DNA of 64,000 nt from Hahnella aquatica. GTDB taxonomy: Bacteria > Pseudomonadota > Gammaproteobacteria > Burkholderiales > Burkholderiaceae_A. Numbering within the stretch: the stretch's first letter is position 1; each line of letters begins with the position of its first letter. The DNA lies in NCBI GenBank assembly GCA_965194505.1, contig OZ239144.1:1178001-1242000 (forward strand), read 5' to 3'. Under the pieces are notes generated by a model. That model was not told where the DNA came from and made no database searches. It saw nothing but the letters and a program-made list of their open reading frames with translations. The position numbers and the translations under genes are program-made. Shown here piece after piece: positions 9,029 through 20,363 of this stretch.

Positions 9029-10123
9029 TTAGCCTTGGACCTTGTTGTAGTACTGCGCCTCGCTGACCTTGGTCCAGGAGTCGTACTTTGCCTTGAAGGC
9101 GAAGTAGGAATCATGCACCTTCTTCGTGAGGGGGTCTTTGGCAATGGCCTCCTGAAGAACCTTGTTGGTCTCCTTGCGAAGCGCGGCAATGACGGCATCG
9201 GGCAGCGGACGTGCGATGACCTTCTCCTTCTTGATGAGCTCGTCCATGGCCTCTGAATTGTTCTTCTGGCACCAGCCCTCGCTGATGACATTGCAGGCCG
9301 CCGAGGCGCCTCGAACAATGGCTTGCAGGTCTTTGGGCAGCTTGTCCCATGCGGCCTTGTTGATGAGCAACTCAGAGACCGTTGCGGGCTCATGCCAGCC
9401 GGTGGTGTAGTAGTACTTCGCAGCCTTCTGAAGGCCAAGGCGACGATCTTGGAAGGGGCCGACAAACTCCGCCGCATCGATCACGCCACGCTCGAGTGCA
9501 GGGAAGATCTCGCCGCCCGGCAGCACCTTCACATCCACGCCAAGGCTTGCATAGACCTTGCCCGCCAGGCCGGGGATGCGCATCTTCAGGCCCTTCAGGT
9601 CGGCCACGGTCTTGATCTCTTTCTTGAACCAGCCCGTCATTTGCACACCGGTGTTGCCACAGGGCATGGCCACCATGCCAAAGGGTGCATAGACCTCGTT
9701 CCAGAGGTCGATGCCGCCGCCGTCGTAGAACCAGCCGTTCATGCCCTGGAAGTTCATGCCAAAGGGCACGGCCGTGAAGTACTGGGCCGCGAAGGTCTTG
9801 CCCGTCCAGAAGTAGCTGTTGGCGTGGTTCATCTCCACGGTGCCTGCGCGCACGGCGTCGAAGCCCTCGAATGCAGGAATCAGTTCACCCGCGCCGTAGA
9901 CCTGAATGTTCAGTCGACCATCGGACATGTCCGAGATCATCTTGGCGAGGTCGGTGGCGCTGCCGGGGCCGGCCATGTAGAAGGGTGAGCCCTTGGGATA
10001 GGCACTGGTCATCTTCCAACTGAACTTCTGCTGGGCCTTGGCAATCATGGGGAAGGCCAGTGCGCCGGCGGCGACGCCGGTGGTGGCACCCGCGCGAAGG
10101 AAATGTCGTCTTTGAGTGGTCAT
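9029..10123 (-). CDS. dctP: TRAP transporter periplasmic substrate-binding protein, Tat-exported
   Basis: A 364-residue binding protein. The start at 10123 is supported by AGGAG about 10 bases upstream and by the export signal that follows it: TTQRRHFLRAG is a twin-arginine motif, then a hydrophobic stretch ending in an AKA cleavage site near residue 29. The mature part contains YGAGELIPAFEGFDAV, LKGLKMRIPGLAGKV (the Arg is typical for binding a carboxylate) and FVGPFQDRRLGL. The overall pattern resembles the TakP branch, which binds 2-oxo acids in Rhodobacter. An organic-acid ligand is therefore likely but not proven. An open frame continues upstream to 10342 but has no supporting signals. 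Confidence 0.88.
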   Translation of the reverse strand: MTTQRRHFLRAGATTGVAAGALAFPMIAKAQQKFSWKMTSAYPKGSPFYMAGPGSATDLAKMISDMSDGRLNIQVYGAGELIPAFEGFDAVRAGTVEMNHANSYFWTGKTFAAQYFTAVPFGMNFQGMNGWFYDGGGIDLWNEVYAPFGMVAMPCGNTGVQMTGWFKKEIKTVADLKGLKMRIPGLAGKVYASLGVDVKVLPGGEIFPALERGVIDAAEFVGPFQDRRLGLQKAAKYYYTTGWHEPATVSELLINKAAWDKLPKDLQAIVRGASAACNVISEGWCQKNNSEAMDELIKKEKVIARPLPDAVIAALRKETNKVLQEAIAKDPLTKKVHDSYFAFKAKYDSWTKVSEAQYYNKVQG

Positions 10124-10362
10124 GGGGAGTGGCTCCTGAGTGAAGTGCGTTGATATATCCGCTCGTCGGTTGCGAGCGGGATGCGGCTTCCTGGGCAGCA
10201 ACAGCCATGCCACCCCGCAGACCCATTGCCCTCGCGGGTCAGCAGCGCTGCGAGCTATTTTTGCGCTGGCGTGGTGCATGGACTTGCATCGATATGGTGC
10301 CAGATCCCCAGGCTGGTGCATTCGATTTAGTTGCTGCATCACAGCACCTGTAGAGTGTTGAC
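10124..10362. other. Divergent intergenic region between TRAP operon and rlmJ
   Basis: About 240 bp with no convincing gene. It should contain the promoters of the TRAP operon (minus) and rlmJ (plus), but no convincing -35/-10 pair was found. An inverted repeat CCGCTCG/CGAGCGG at 10159-10165 and 10173-10179 lies about 36 bp upstream of the dctP start and could be a hairpin in its leader or an operator. Confidence 0.5.
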
Positions 10363-11293
10363 ATGCTCGCCTACCGCCACGCGTTTCATGCTGGGAACCA
10401 CGCTGACGTTCTCAAACACGCGGTCTTGCTGGCCTGCCTGTCCCACCTGCAGCAAAAGCCGGGCCCCGTCCTGGTGGTGGACACCCATGCCGGCGCAGGC
10501 GCTTACACACCCGATGGTCCACTGACCCGCCAGAAATCGGAATGGCATACGGGGCTTGGTCGGCTATGGCCCATGCGCGAAGACAACATGCCCAGCCTGG
10601 TGCGGCAGTATGTGCAGGCGGTTCGCGCGGCCCAGCCCGGCCCCACACCGGATCAGCCCCTCGTCTTGCCGGGCTCGCCCTGGCTCATCACACACCAGAT
10701 GCGCAGCCAGGATGCCATTCGCTGCTGCGAGGCCCACCCCACCGACTTCCCATTGCTGCAGGCCATGCTGGCCCCCCTGGGCCGCCGGGCGCAGGCGCTT
10801 CAGAAGGATGGCTTTGAGTCACTCAAGGCCTGGCTGCCGCCCGCGAGCCGTCGGGGCCTGGTGCTCATGGACCCGTCTTACGAACTGAAGTCGGACTACC
10901 CGCAGGCCTTGAAGTCGCTGCGCGATGCCATGACGCGTTTCGCAACCGGCTGCTATGTCATTTGGGTGCCCATGGTGGCGCGACTCGAGGTCGACCGCTT
11001 CGTGCGCCAGGCCATGGCCCTGCCCGCAGGCAGTCGCCTGTTGGTGAGCCTGAAGGTGCGCAGCCCCGTGAAGGACGGCCTTGGGCTGATGGGGAGCCAC
11101 CTGGTCATTCTCAACCCGCCGTTCGGACTGCAGACGAGCCTCGAGGAGGCCCTGCCCTGGCTGGTGAAGCAGCTCGGCCAAGACGGCTCGGCCCGTTTCG
11201 AACTCTCCCAACAAGAAACAGGGGGGCCGAAGCCCCCCCGTCCGACAACACCGCGCAGCCCGGGCCGCGCGGCTCCCTCCCGCCCTGGCTCGC

Positions 11294-11310
<17 letters not shown>
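10363..11310 (+). CDS. rlmJ: 23S rRNA (adenine2030-N6)-methyltransferase
   Basis: A 315-residue protein starting MLAYRHAFHAGNHADVLKH, the diagnostic RlmJ N-terminus, followed by VLVVDTHAGAGAY (SAM-binding loop) and LVLMDPSYE (the catalytic DPPY-type motif, here DPSY). RlmJ methylates A2030 of 23S rRNA before the ribosome is assembled. E. coli RlmJ is about 280 residues; the extra C-terminal 30 residues here are Pro/Arg/Ser-rich and look unstructured. That tail is encoded across a strong hairpin (11221-11238) and the last 17 bases of aceA, so it may be a read-through product of terminator DNA rather than a functional domain. Confidence 0.93.
11221..11238 (-). terminator. Probable intrinsic terminator of aceA inside rlmJ
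   Basis: On the minus strand a 7-bp perfect GC stem (GGGGGGC/GCCCCCC) closes a TTCG tetraloop and is followed by the T-rich run TGTTTCTTGTT. It lies 55 bp downstream of the aceA stop, inside the 3' end of the rlmJ coding region. Stem strength, UUCG loop and T-tract are the features of Rho-independent termination. The tail is interrupted by G and C, so efficiency is uncertain. Confidence 0.65.
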
Positions 11311-12619
<1,309 letters not shown>

Positions 12620-12845
12620 GGTGAATCTCCTTGAGATGAAAATTTGGTGGGTTCATCCTAGGGGTGCACGCGGCGAATTGGTGGCACTGCAAACAGAATC
12701 TTTTAAAAAATTTAACCTCTATAAATCAGTTATTTAAATAATAAATTTCATATCAAGAAACGCTGAATCAAGGCTTGAAAACGGGTTCTGATGCTCCGCA
12801 ACAGGGCTGTTTTGCATCGTGAAATGTCAGTTTCACATGACAAAA
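12620..12845. other. AT-rich region upstream of aceA
   Basis: A 226-bp non-coding stretch, strikingly AT-rich between about 12700 and 12770 in a GC-rich chromosome. It separates the end of the ABC transporter operon from aceA and should carry the aceA promoter. An inverted repeat GTGAAA/TTTCAC (12819-12824 and 12831-12836) lies close to the ABC operon stop; it could be an operator or part of a weak terminator. No confident -10/-35 assignment was possible. Confidence 0.5.
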
Positions 12846-15344
12846 TTAACCGTGCTGCCGGAGTGCTGCAATGGCCGGCTGGGTCAGCACGGCCCGCAAC
12901 GCCAGCCGACCGGCCAGCAACGCAATGCCGCTGCCCAGCACCAGCCCAATCAGAATGGGCGCCCAGCGCCAGTCCACCGCCAGGGCAAAAAACTGCTGGG
13001 CCACCACCATGCCCACACCCTGCGCCAGCAGGGCTGAGAGCCCACCGGCCAGGCCGCCCACCACGATGAGTTCCATGCGCTGCGCCCGCCAGAGGGCCTG
13101 CCGACTCGCACCCAGCGCGCGCAGCAGCGCTGCCTCACGCATGCGCTCCTCGCGGGTGGCCAGCAATGCCGCCACGAGAACCAGCCCGCCCGAGAACAGG
13201 CTAAAGACAAAGAGCGCCTGAATGGCGGCCACCACCTGATTCACGATGCGACGCACCTGGCTCAACAGGCTGTCGAGGTCCACCATGGTGAGGCTTGGAA
13301 AACTCGGCAGCAGGGCCTGTTCGAGCGTGGCCGACTCCGCTGCATCCCAGTAGAAGGATGTGATGAAGGTCTTGGGCATCTCCTGCAGGGCGCTCGGTGT
13401 GAGGATCATGAAGAAGTTCACGGCCATGGAATCCCAGCGCAGGCTTCGAATGCTCGTCACCTTGGCCTCGACGATCTCGCCGGAGATGTCAAAGCGAAGC
13501 ATGTCCCCCAGGCCGATGCCAAGCGTCTGGCCAATGCCCTGCTCCACCGAGACCTCCGGCAGCGCCGGGTTGAGCGGGCGGCCCTCCACCAGCCGATTGT
13601 GCGGGGGAAGCTGCGTGCCGTAAGAGAGGTTGAGCTCGCGGTCGAGCAGGCGGCGGGCGCGCTCGTCCTCGGCCTGCTCGGGGCCAATGGGCTGGCCGTT
13701 GATGCCGATGAGCCGGCCACGCACCATGGGCGAGAGTTCCACAGGCGACTTCAACAAGCCATTGAGGCGTGCGGCCACGGCCTCTTCTTCACCGGGAATG
13801 ATGTTGAGCAGAAACCGATTGGGGGCGTCCTGGGGAATGCTTCGGCCCCAGGCCTGCACCAGGTCGGTTCGAACGAAGGAGAGCATGAAGAGGGCCGAGA
13901 GGGCCAGGCCCAGCCCCAGCACCTGCGCCACCATGCTGGCCGTGCGCCGGCGGCAGGCCCGTCGAAGGCTCATCCATTCCCAGCCCGACCAGCTGCGTGG
14001 CAGCAATTCACCAAGTCCTCGAAAGCCCGACCACAGCAGCAGGCCGATCAGCAGGCCCGAGACTCCAAAGAGCACGACCACGAGCGCGGCCATGAGCAGA
14101 TCGCCGCTGCCCAGCCAGAGCAGGCCCGCCAGGCCGAGTGCGGCAACCGCCAGCCACAGGCGCGAGGCCTTGCCCACACCTGCACCCTGCTCGCGCAGCG
14201 CCTCAACCGGGGAGGCCTCGGTGGCCATCACCAGGGCCGGCCAGGCAAAGACCAGGGTCATGAGAAAGGACATGCCGGCGGCCTGCAGCAGGACCCATGT
14301 GGCAGCCATGCTCAATGCGGGCAGTGGCACCGTGAGCAGCGAGGCGAGCATGGCCGCCAGCCCCAGCTGAACCAGCCAGCCAGACAGCAGGCCCGCGAGC
14401 GTGGCCCCACCGGCCATGACCATGAGTGTGAAGAACCAGTAACGCCGAAGCGTGCTGCGCGTGGCCCCGAGCACCTTCATGACCGCCAGCCTAGAACGAT
14501 ACAAACGCCCCATGCGCCGGGCCGCCAGGCCCATGGCCGCGCAGGCCGTGAGCACCGAGACCATGCCCGTGAGCGCGAGAAAGCCATTGGCCCGGTCGAG
14601 TGCCTCGCGCAGCTCTGGCCGCGCGTTGTCGATGGTCTCAATGCGTTGACCAGCGCCCATGGTGTCGGCCACCAGGCGATCGAAGGTGGCGAGCGCCGCC
14701 GGCTGGTCGGCGGCCACCCAGAAGCGGCGACTCACGCGACTGCCCGGCCCAAGGAGGTCGGTCTCGCCGATGTCCTCGATGCGCACCATCACCCGGGGCG
14801 AGAGGTTCACAAAGTTCACACCACGGTCGGGCTCATAGAGAATGGCCGCCGAGATGCGAAAGGCCTTGCCACCGAGCGCCATGGTGTCGCCCACCTTCAG
14901 CGACAGACGAGACAACAGGCTTGGGTCCACCCAGGCCTCCCCGCGTTGGAGTGTGGCCTGGGTGGTGCGGCCCTCGGTGGTGCCCAATTCCAACTGCCCA
15001 CGCAAGGGGTAGCCCACGCCCACGGCCTTCAAGGCCGAGAGTTGGGCGCGCCCGTTGGCCAAGACCATGGTGGGGAACTGAATGCCCTCGACCGACTGCA
15101 CGCCTGCGGTGGCGGCCGCATCTCGCCAGGCCGAGGGAATGGCACGGTCGGCCACCAGAAGCCGGTCGGCCCCGAGGCTCGACTGGGCATCACGCAGCAG
15201 GGCCTGCTCCACGCGACTGGCCAGCAGGCCCACCGCAGTAACAGCCGAGACCGAAATGAGAATGGCCACGGCCATGAGGGCCATGGCACCCGAGCGCAGA
15301 TCACGACGGGCCATGGACCAAAAGAAACGATGACTACGCTGCAC
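12846..15344 (-). CDS. Large FtsX-type ABC transporter permease
   Basis: An 832-residue permease with two FtsX/MacB-like modules: an N-terminal helix at about residues 20-40 followed by a large extracytoplasmic domain, three helices (about 250-360), more helices near 395-450, a second soluble region and a C-terminal three-helix FtsX core. It resembles YbbP-type double permeases. The upstream open frame is longer, but GTG at 15344 is preceded by GGAGG at 8 bases and begins VQRSHRFFWSMARRDLRSG, so it is preferred. It overlaps the preceding permease by 11 bp and is the last gene of the operon. YbbP-like proteins are mechanotransmission or lipid/lipoprotein-handling components; the substrate here is unknown. 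Confidence 0.85.
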   Translation of the reverse strand: MQRSHRFFWSMARRDLRSGAMALMAVAILISVSAVTAVGLLASRVEQALLRDAQSSLGADRLLVADRAIPSAWRDAAATAGVQSVEGIQFPTMVLANGRAQLSALKAVGVGYPLRGQLELGTTEGRTTQATLQRGEAWVDPSLLSRLSLKVGDTMALGGKAFRISAAILYEPDRGVNFVNLSPRVMVRIEDIGETDLLGPGSRVSRRFWVAADQPAALATFDRLVADTMGAGQRIETIDNARPELREALDRANGFLALTGMVSVLTACAAMGLAARRMGRLYRSRLAVMKVLGATRSTLRRYWFFTLMVMAGGATLAGLLSGWLVQLGLAAMLASLLTVPLPALSMAATWVLLQAAGMSFLMTLVFAWPALVMATEASPVEALREQGAGVGKASRLWLAVAALGLAGLLWLGSGDLLMAALVVVLFGVSGLLIGLLLWSGFRGLGELLPRSWSGWEWMSLRRACRRRTASMVAQVLGLGLALSALFMLSFVRTDLVQAWGRSIPQDAPNRFLLNIIPGEEEAVAARLNGLLKSPVELSPMVRGRLIGINGQPIGPEQAEDERARRLLDRELNLSYGTQLPPHNRLVEGRPLNPALPEVSVEQGIGQTLGIGLGDMLRFDISGEIVEAKVTSIRSLRWDSMAVNFFMILTPSALQEMPKTFITSFYWDAAESATLEQALLPSFPSLTMVDLDSLLSQVRRIVNQVVAAIQALFVFSLFSGGLVLVAALLATREERMREAALLRALGASRQALWRAQRMELIVVGGLAGGLSALLAQGVGMVVAQQFFALAVDWRWAPILIGLVLGSGIALLAGRLALRAVLTQPAIAALRQHG

Positions 15345-16503
15345 GAAGTGCCTCCACAATGGTGACTCGAGATGCGCGCCAGGCGGGCAGCATGCCCCCC
15401 AGCACACCCATGGCCATCGAAAAGCCCAGGGCCTGCATCACAATGCCGGGCGTGAGCACAAATCCAAACGAGAGCTCCGAGAAGCTCTGGAAATTGGTGG
15501 TCGAGAATTCAAAGGCCTGCATGAGGCTGGCCATGGCCAGCCCGATCACGCCCCCCACCAAGGACAAGAACACCGACTCGGCCAAAAAGGCCAACAAGAT
15601 GGCACGGCGCTGAAAGCCAATGGCCCGCAGGGTGCCGATCTCGGCCACCCGCGTGGCCACCGCCGACTGCATGGTGATGGTGGCGCCAATCACAGCGCCA
15701 ATCGAAAAGATCACCGTGAGCGTGAGGCCCAGAATTTTGATGAAACGCGAGAGGGTCTCGGACTGGTCTTCGTAATAGCGGCGCTCTGTCTTGGCCTGCA
15801 GGGGCAGCCGAGGGTCATCGAGCACACGCTGCCGAAAGACATCGGCAGCCGCTGGGTCCATGAGCCGAACGATCAGAGACGAGTAGGTGGTGCGCCGAAA
15901 GGACTGTCGAAGGATCTCGCCATCGGCCCAGACCTCGCTGTCAAAGCCACTGCGCCCCGCGTCGAAGTAGCCCACCACACGCCAGCCCCGGCCGCCAAAT
16001 CGCACCGTCTCGCCCAGGCCCAGGCCTTGGAACTGTCGGGCCGTGGCAATGCCCACCACAATCTCCTCTGAGCCCGGTCGAAAGGCACGGCCCTCCACGA
16101 TGCGGATCTGCCGCCGCAGGGCAATGCCGGTCTGGTCGAGGCCTCGGACCACCACATTCGAGGCCTTGCCCGTGAGCCGCTTCTTCAGGTTCACAAGCAC
16201 CACCGTCTCGCGCGAGGCCAGTGGCTCCAGTGCACTGGCCACCTCGGGGAACTGGGCCACGATGGCGGCCTGGCCACGATCGATCGCGCTCTGCACCTCG
16301 GTGACCGAGCCCTGCCGGGTGACCACCATGTTGTCGGGCTCACCGGTGCTCACCAGCGTGTTGCGCAGGCCCGCATCGAGCATGAGCACCGCCGCAAAGA
16401 CATAGACCACCAGGGCCATGCCCATGGCCGTGAGGAAGGTCGTCATGCGACGAACCCATAGGTTTCGCAGGCTGTAGCTCAGGGGAATGGCAAAGGGGTT
16501 CAT
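15334..16503 (-). CDS. MacB/FtsX-type ABC transporter permease
   Basis: A 389-residue permease with the four-helix MacB topology: one helix at about residues 20-42, a periplasmic domain of about 210 residues, then three C-terminal helices. IGAVIGATITMQSAVATRVAEIGTLRAIGFQRRAIL shows the typical FtsX coupling motif, which contacts the ATPase. It starts 12 bp after the stop of the other short permease and overlaps the large one. Two similar short permeases in series suggest a heterodimeric membrane unit. Confidence 0.88.
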   Translation of the reverse strand: MNPFAIPLSYSLRNLWVRRMTTFLTAMGMALVVYVFAAVLMLDAGLRNTLVSTGEPDNMVVTRQGSVTEVQSAIDRGQAAIVAQFPEVASALEPLASRETVVLVNLKKRLTGKASNVVVRGLDQTGIALRRQIRIVEGRAFRPGSEEIVVGIATARQFQGLGLGETVRFGGRGWRVVGYFDAGRSGFDSEVWADGEILRQSFRRTTYSSLIVRLMDPAAADVFRQRVLDDPRLPLQAKTERRYYEDQSETLSRFIKILGLTLTVIFSIGAVIGATITMQSAVATRVAEIGTLRAIGFQRRAILLAFLAESVFLSLVGGVIGLAMASLMQAFEFSTTNFQSFSELSFGFVLTPGIVMQALGFSMAMGVLGGMLPAWRASRVTIVEALRAA

Positions 16504-16515
16504 CGCACCGTGGGC

Positions 16516-17673
16516 CTAGATGGCGCGCAGGCCCTCGACGATGCGAATGCGATAGACCTTGAGCATGGGGAAGACGGCCGCCACCAGGCCCGTGAGCAGC
16601 GCAGCGGCCAGCTGCCAGGCGTTGGTCTCGAGCGTGACAAAGAAACTGCGGAACAGGGTGCCCGTGGCCTCGTGGAAGGCTGCCGCCACCGGATAGGTGA
16701 GCAGCAGGCCACTCACGCCACCCAGCAATGCGAGCAGCATGGATTCTCCGAGCACCATGCCCGAGACCTGCCAAGGCGGAAAGCCCAGGGCCTTCAGGGT
16801 GGCGTACTCCGAGGTTCGCTCGCGGGCCGTCATGGACATGGTGTTGGCGAGCACGGCCATGATGATGAGGATCACCACAAACGACACGGCACGGATGGCC
16901 ACCACAATGGCCTCGGTCATGGCCACAAAGCCCAACTGAAAGGCCTGCTCCGTCTCGGTGTGGGTCTCTTTGGCGGAGTTGGCAAACAGGCCATCAATGG
17001 CCATGCTCACCTCGGCTGCGCGCTCAGGGTCTGAGAGGCTGGTGATGAACACGCCCACCGAGTTTGCATCACGGGCGATGTTCCGACGCTTCACCTCCTC
17101 ATTGAGGTAGGCCCAATGGAAGTACATCTTTCCGGTGTCGGTCTTCTCTTCCTTGCCGTCGTAGATGCCCGCGATGAGGAATTCCCACTGGCCTGGAAAG
17201 ATCTGGCCCTTCAAGGTGACCATGTCGCCCACCTCAAAGCCATGCTCCTGTGCGAGTCGGCGGCCCACGATGGCGCTGCGTCGGTCTCGGTAGAAGCGAT
17301 CGCGGGCCTCCTCGGTGAGGATGTATTCCGGGTAGATCTGAAAATAAGACACCGGCTCGACCGCGAACTGTGGGAAGAAATTTCGACTGTCTTTATAGAC
17401 CCCGCCAAACCAGCGCGAGACGGTCATGCTCTCCACGCCATCGACCTGACGGATGCGCTCCCCGTGCGAGACGGGCAAGGGGAAGATGAGCGAGATGGCG
17501 CTTCGGGTGATGAGCCGCGCCTGGCTGGCCGACTCGGCCCCCGAATACCAGGCCTCGACCACCGTGGAGAGCAGGCCAAAGGCCAGCACCGAGATGGTGA
17601 GGCCCAGGTAGGTGAGCATGGCCCGGCCGCGATTGCGCCAGATGTTCAGAAACAAAAGCCGCGCGATGAGCAT
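16516..17673 (-). CDS. MacB/FtsX-type ABC transporter permease
   Basis: A 385-residue permease with the same layout as its neighbour: helix near residues 18-40, periplasmic domain, and three C-terminal helices including MSMTARERTSEYATLKALGF, the FtsX coupling segment. It begins one base after the ATPase stop, so the two are almost certainly translated together. Related proteins export or extract lipids, lipoproteins, peptides or macrolides. Nothing in the sequence identifies the substrate. Confidence 0.88.
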   Translation of the reverse strand: MLIARLLFLNIWRNRGRAMLTYLGLTISVLAFGLLSTVVEAWYSGAESASQARLITRSAISLIFPLPVSHGERIRQVDGVESMTVSRWFGGVYKDSRNFFPQFAVEPVSYFQIYPEYILTEEARDRFYRDRRSAIVGRRLAQEHGFEVGDMVTLKGQIFPGQWEFLIAGIYDGKEEKTDTGKMYFHWAYLNEEVKRRNIARDANSVGVFITSLSDPERAAEVSMAIDGLFANSAKETHTETEQAFQLGFVAMTEAIVVAIRAVSFVVILIIMAVLANTMSMTARERTSEYATLKALGFPPWQVSGMVLGESMLLALLGGVSGLLLTYPVAAAFHEATGTLFRSFFVTLETNAWQLAAALLTGLVAAVFPMLKVYRIRIVEGLRAI

Positions 17674-18332
<659 letters not shown>

Positions 18333-18336
<4 letters not shown>

Positions 18337-19448
18337 GGGGCCACCACCTTCACCCGGCCTCCTTCGCGAAGGGATGTCGTCGGGCGAAGGACCACGCGGG
18401 CACCAGGCTTGAGGCCAGGCGTGAGGACCAGGTCGGAGGCACCGGGGGGTGCCGCCAGGGCAATGGCACGCAGGCTGCCATCTTCAATGGCCCAGACCCG
18501 CCAGCCCTTGTCGGTCTCGATGGCGGCCGCGCGGTTTACGCCCACCACGGGCTTGCGCTCCTCGGCTGAGAGGGGCCGCTCCAGGAAGGACACCTTGGCC
18601 GACATGTCGGGCAGGATGCGCGGATCGATCTGGTCGAACTCGAGCTTGACCAGGCGCGTGGCCTTGGCCCGATCGATGGTGGGCACCATGCGGGCGACCC
18701 GACCCGGGAAACGTTCATTGGGAATGGCATCGAGGCCAATCTCCACCGGCTGGCCCACACTGATCTTGGCCATGCTCGACTCGGAGACATCGGCCTCCAC
18801 CTCGAGGGTGGACATGTCGGCCATGGTGACGACTGCGCCCTTGGAGTCGGCCGCCGAGGAGAAGGGGGTGATGTTGTCGCCGATGTTGGCGTTCTTGGTG
18901 AGCACCACGCCATCGAAGGGCGCACGAATCTCGGCCTGCGAGAGGGCTGCACGGGCCACCTGTGCGGCCGCCTGGGTCGAGCGAAGCTGGGCTGCGGCCT
19001 TCTCGAATCGGGCGCGGGAGGCATCGAATGCCGCCTGTGAAATGTAGTTGCGCGCAAGCAGGCTCTGGGCCCGCTCGTACTCGCGGCGAGCGTCGTCTCG
19101 CTCGGCGCTGGAGAGGCCCACCTGGGCCTCGGCCTGCAGGAGCTGGGCCGCCAGTTCATCGCTCTCAATGCGCGCAAGCAGCTGGCCCTTCTTCACGCGA
19201 GAGCCCTCGGTGACATCGAGTATTTCGAGCCGGCCACTGGCCTTGGTGGAGATGGCCGCCTTGCGCTGGGCCACCACATAGCCACTGGCATTGAGCAGCG
19301 AGAGTGTCTGCGATGGGAAGACCGAGACCACGGGGGTGGACTGCACCTCGGTGGGCGATGAGGCGCGCACGATCAGCCAGATGACCAGCAATGGAACGAG
19401 GACCAGCGAAACCCGGGCCCAACGCGAGGTGGGAAGGCGAATGTTCAT
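18333..19448 (-). CDS. HlyD/MacA-type periplasmic adaptor subunit
   Basis: A 371-residue membrane-fusion protein: N-terminal membrane anchor (about residues 12-28), biotinyl-lipoyl half (SGRLEILDVTEGSRVKKGQLLARIES), a helical hairpin of about 85 residues, the second lipoyl half (IRAPFDGVVLTKNANIGD) and a beta-barrel domain. Such adaptors link an inner-membrane transporter to an outer-membrane channel. No outer-membrane factor gene is present in the window, so a shared TolC-like protein would be needed. It begins 9 bp after the SUMF1-fold gene and overlaps the ATPase. Confidence 0.9.
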
Positions 19449-19457
19449 CAGAGGGAT

Positions 19458-20330
19458 TTAGCGCTTGAGGGCGACGGCATCACGAACACAACGAAATCCA
19501 ATATACGCCACCCGTGTGTCTTTTGGCTTGGTGGCCACGTCAGACTCCACCTGCCGCTCAGGGCCATACCACCAGGATGCGCCACGGGTGATTCGCTCCT
19601 GGCCTGAGCCCGTGTCGACCCATTCCCAGACATTGCCCCCCATGTCGAAGAGGCCATTGACGCCAGGCACGGTGGTGCCTGCTGCAACGTGACCCAGGCC
19701 GCGGGTGAGGCGGCCCGCGGGCGCAAGGCCTGCATGGCTTGCGCAGCCCTCCAGGCAATGGCTGCCCTGGGCCGAGGCGCCATTCGGGTACTTGTAGCGG
19801 GTGCCTCGGGCAAAGCCTGGCGCTGGGCTGCTGCGCTGCTCGAGGTAGGCCGCATCGCGCCATTCCGCATCGTTGGGCAGTCGGCCACCCGACCATCGGC
19901 AGATTTGTGCGGCCTCATCGAAGGTGATGTGCACGGCCGGCTCGGCATCCTTGGCCGGTGAACCAAATGGCGCCTGCCAGGTCCATCCAGGCTTGTGGGT
20001 CCAGCCCATTTCATAAATGGTGCCGCCCCCTTCGCGCTCGGCTCGGCTCACAAACCCATGCTGCTTGGCCAGCGGCCGCAACTGCCCGACGGTGAATTCA
20101 TGACGATCCCATTCCAGAGACCCAATCCGAACCCGCTCCCCGAGCGTGAAGGCCTGCGCCGACGAGAGCCCGGCCAGGCCCATCAGCAGCCCCGCCAGGG
20201 CCATGGCCACGAGACCCCGCTGCCCACGCGGGACGGTCAGCCAGCCTTTCCTCCACGGCACCGGTGGGTTCGACGACCCGAGGTGCAAAACAGGCGAAAA
20301 GGCAGCATCTAGAAGTGAAACGCGTTGCAT
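19458..20330 (-). CDS. SUMF1/formylglycine-generating-enzyme-fold protein, secreted
   Basis: A 290-residue protein with the SUMF1 fold: HITFDEAAQICRWSGGRLP, a DAEWRDAAYL segment, GLFDMGGNVWEWVDTG, RGASWWYG and YIGFRCVRDA. A hydrophobic segment ending in SSAQA near residue 60 looks like a signal peptide. The ATG at 20330 has AGAGGA upstream, but it gives an unusually long n-region, so an internal GTG (codon 33) is an alternative start. Family members oxidise a sulfatase Cys to formylglycine or serve as binding or lectin-like domains. The paired active-site cysteines of true FGE are not obvious, so this is more likely a non-catalytic relative. It heads the ABC exporter operon. Confidence 0.8.
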   Translation of the reverse strand: MQRVSLLDAAFSPVLHLGSSNPPVPWRKGWLTVPRGQRGLVAMALAGLLMGLAGLSSAQAFTLGERVRIGSLEWDRHEFTVGQLRPLAKQHGFVSRAEREGGGTIYEMGWTHKPGWTWQAPFGSPAKDAEPAVHITFDEAAQICRWSGGRLPNDAEWRDAAYLEQRSSPAPGFARGTRYKYPNGASAQGSHCLEGCASHAGLAPAGRLTRGLGHVAAGTTVPGVNGLFDMGGNVWEWVDTGSGQERITRGASWWYGPERQVESDVATKPKDTRVAYIGFRCVRDAVALKR

Positions 20331-20363
20331 GACAGAATTCCTCTGAAAGGGAGGTCAGACACC

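Noticed and set aside
10124..10342. N-terminal extension of the TRAP binding protein to 10342
   Set aside because: The frame is open, but the RBS and twin-arginine signal place the start at 10123.
12819..12836. GTGAAA/TTTCAC repeat as a terminator of the ABC operon
   Set aside because: Stem is only 6 bp and AT-rich, with no T-run directly after it; recorded only in the intergenic description.
13599..15365. 588-codon open frame on the plus strand
   Set aside because: Lies opposite the large FtsX permease; its translation is Gly/His/Arg-rich low complexity typical of a shadow frame.
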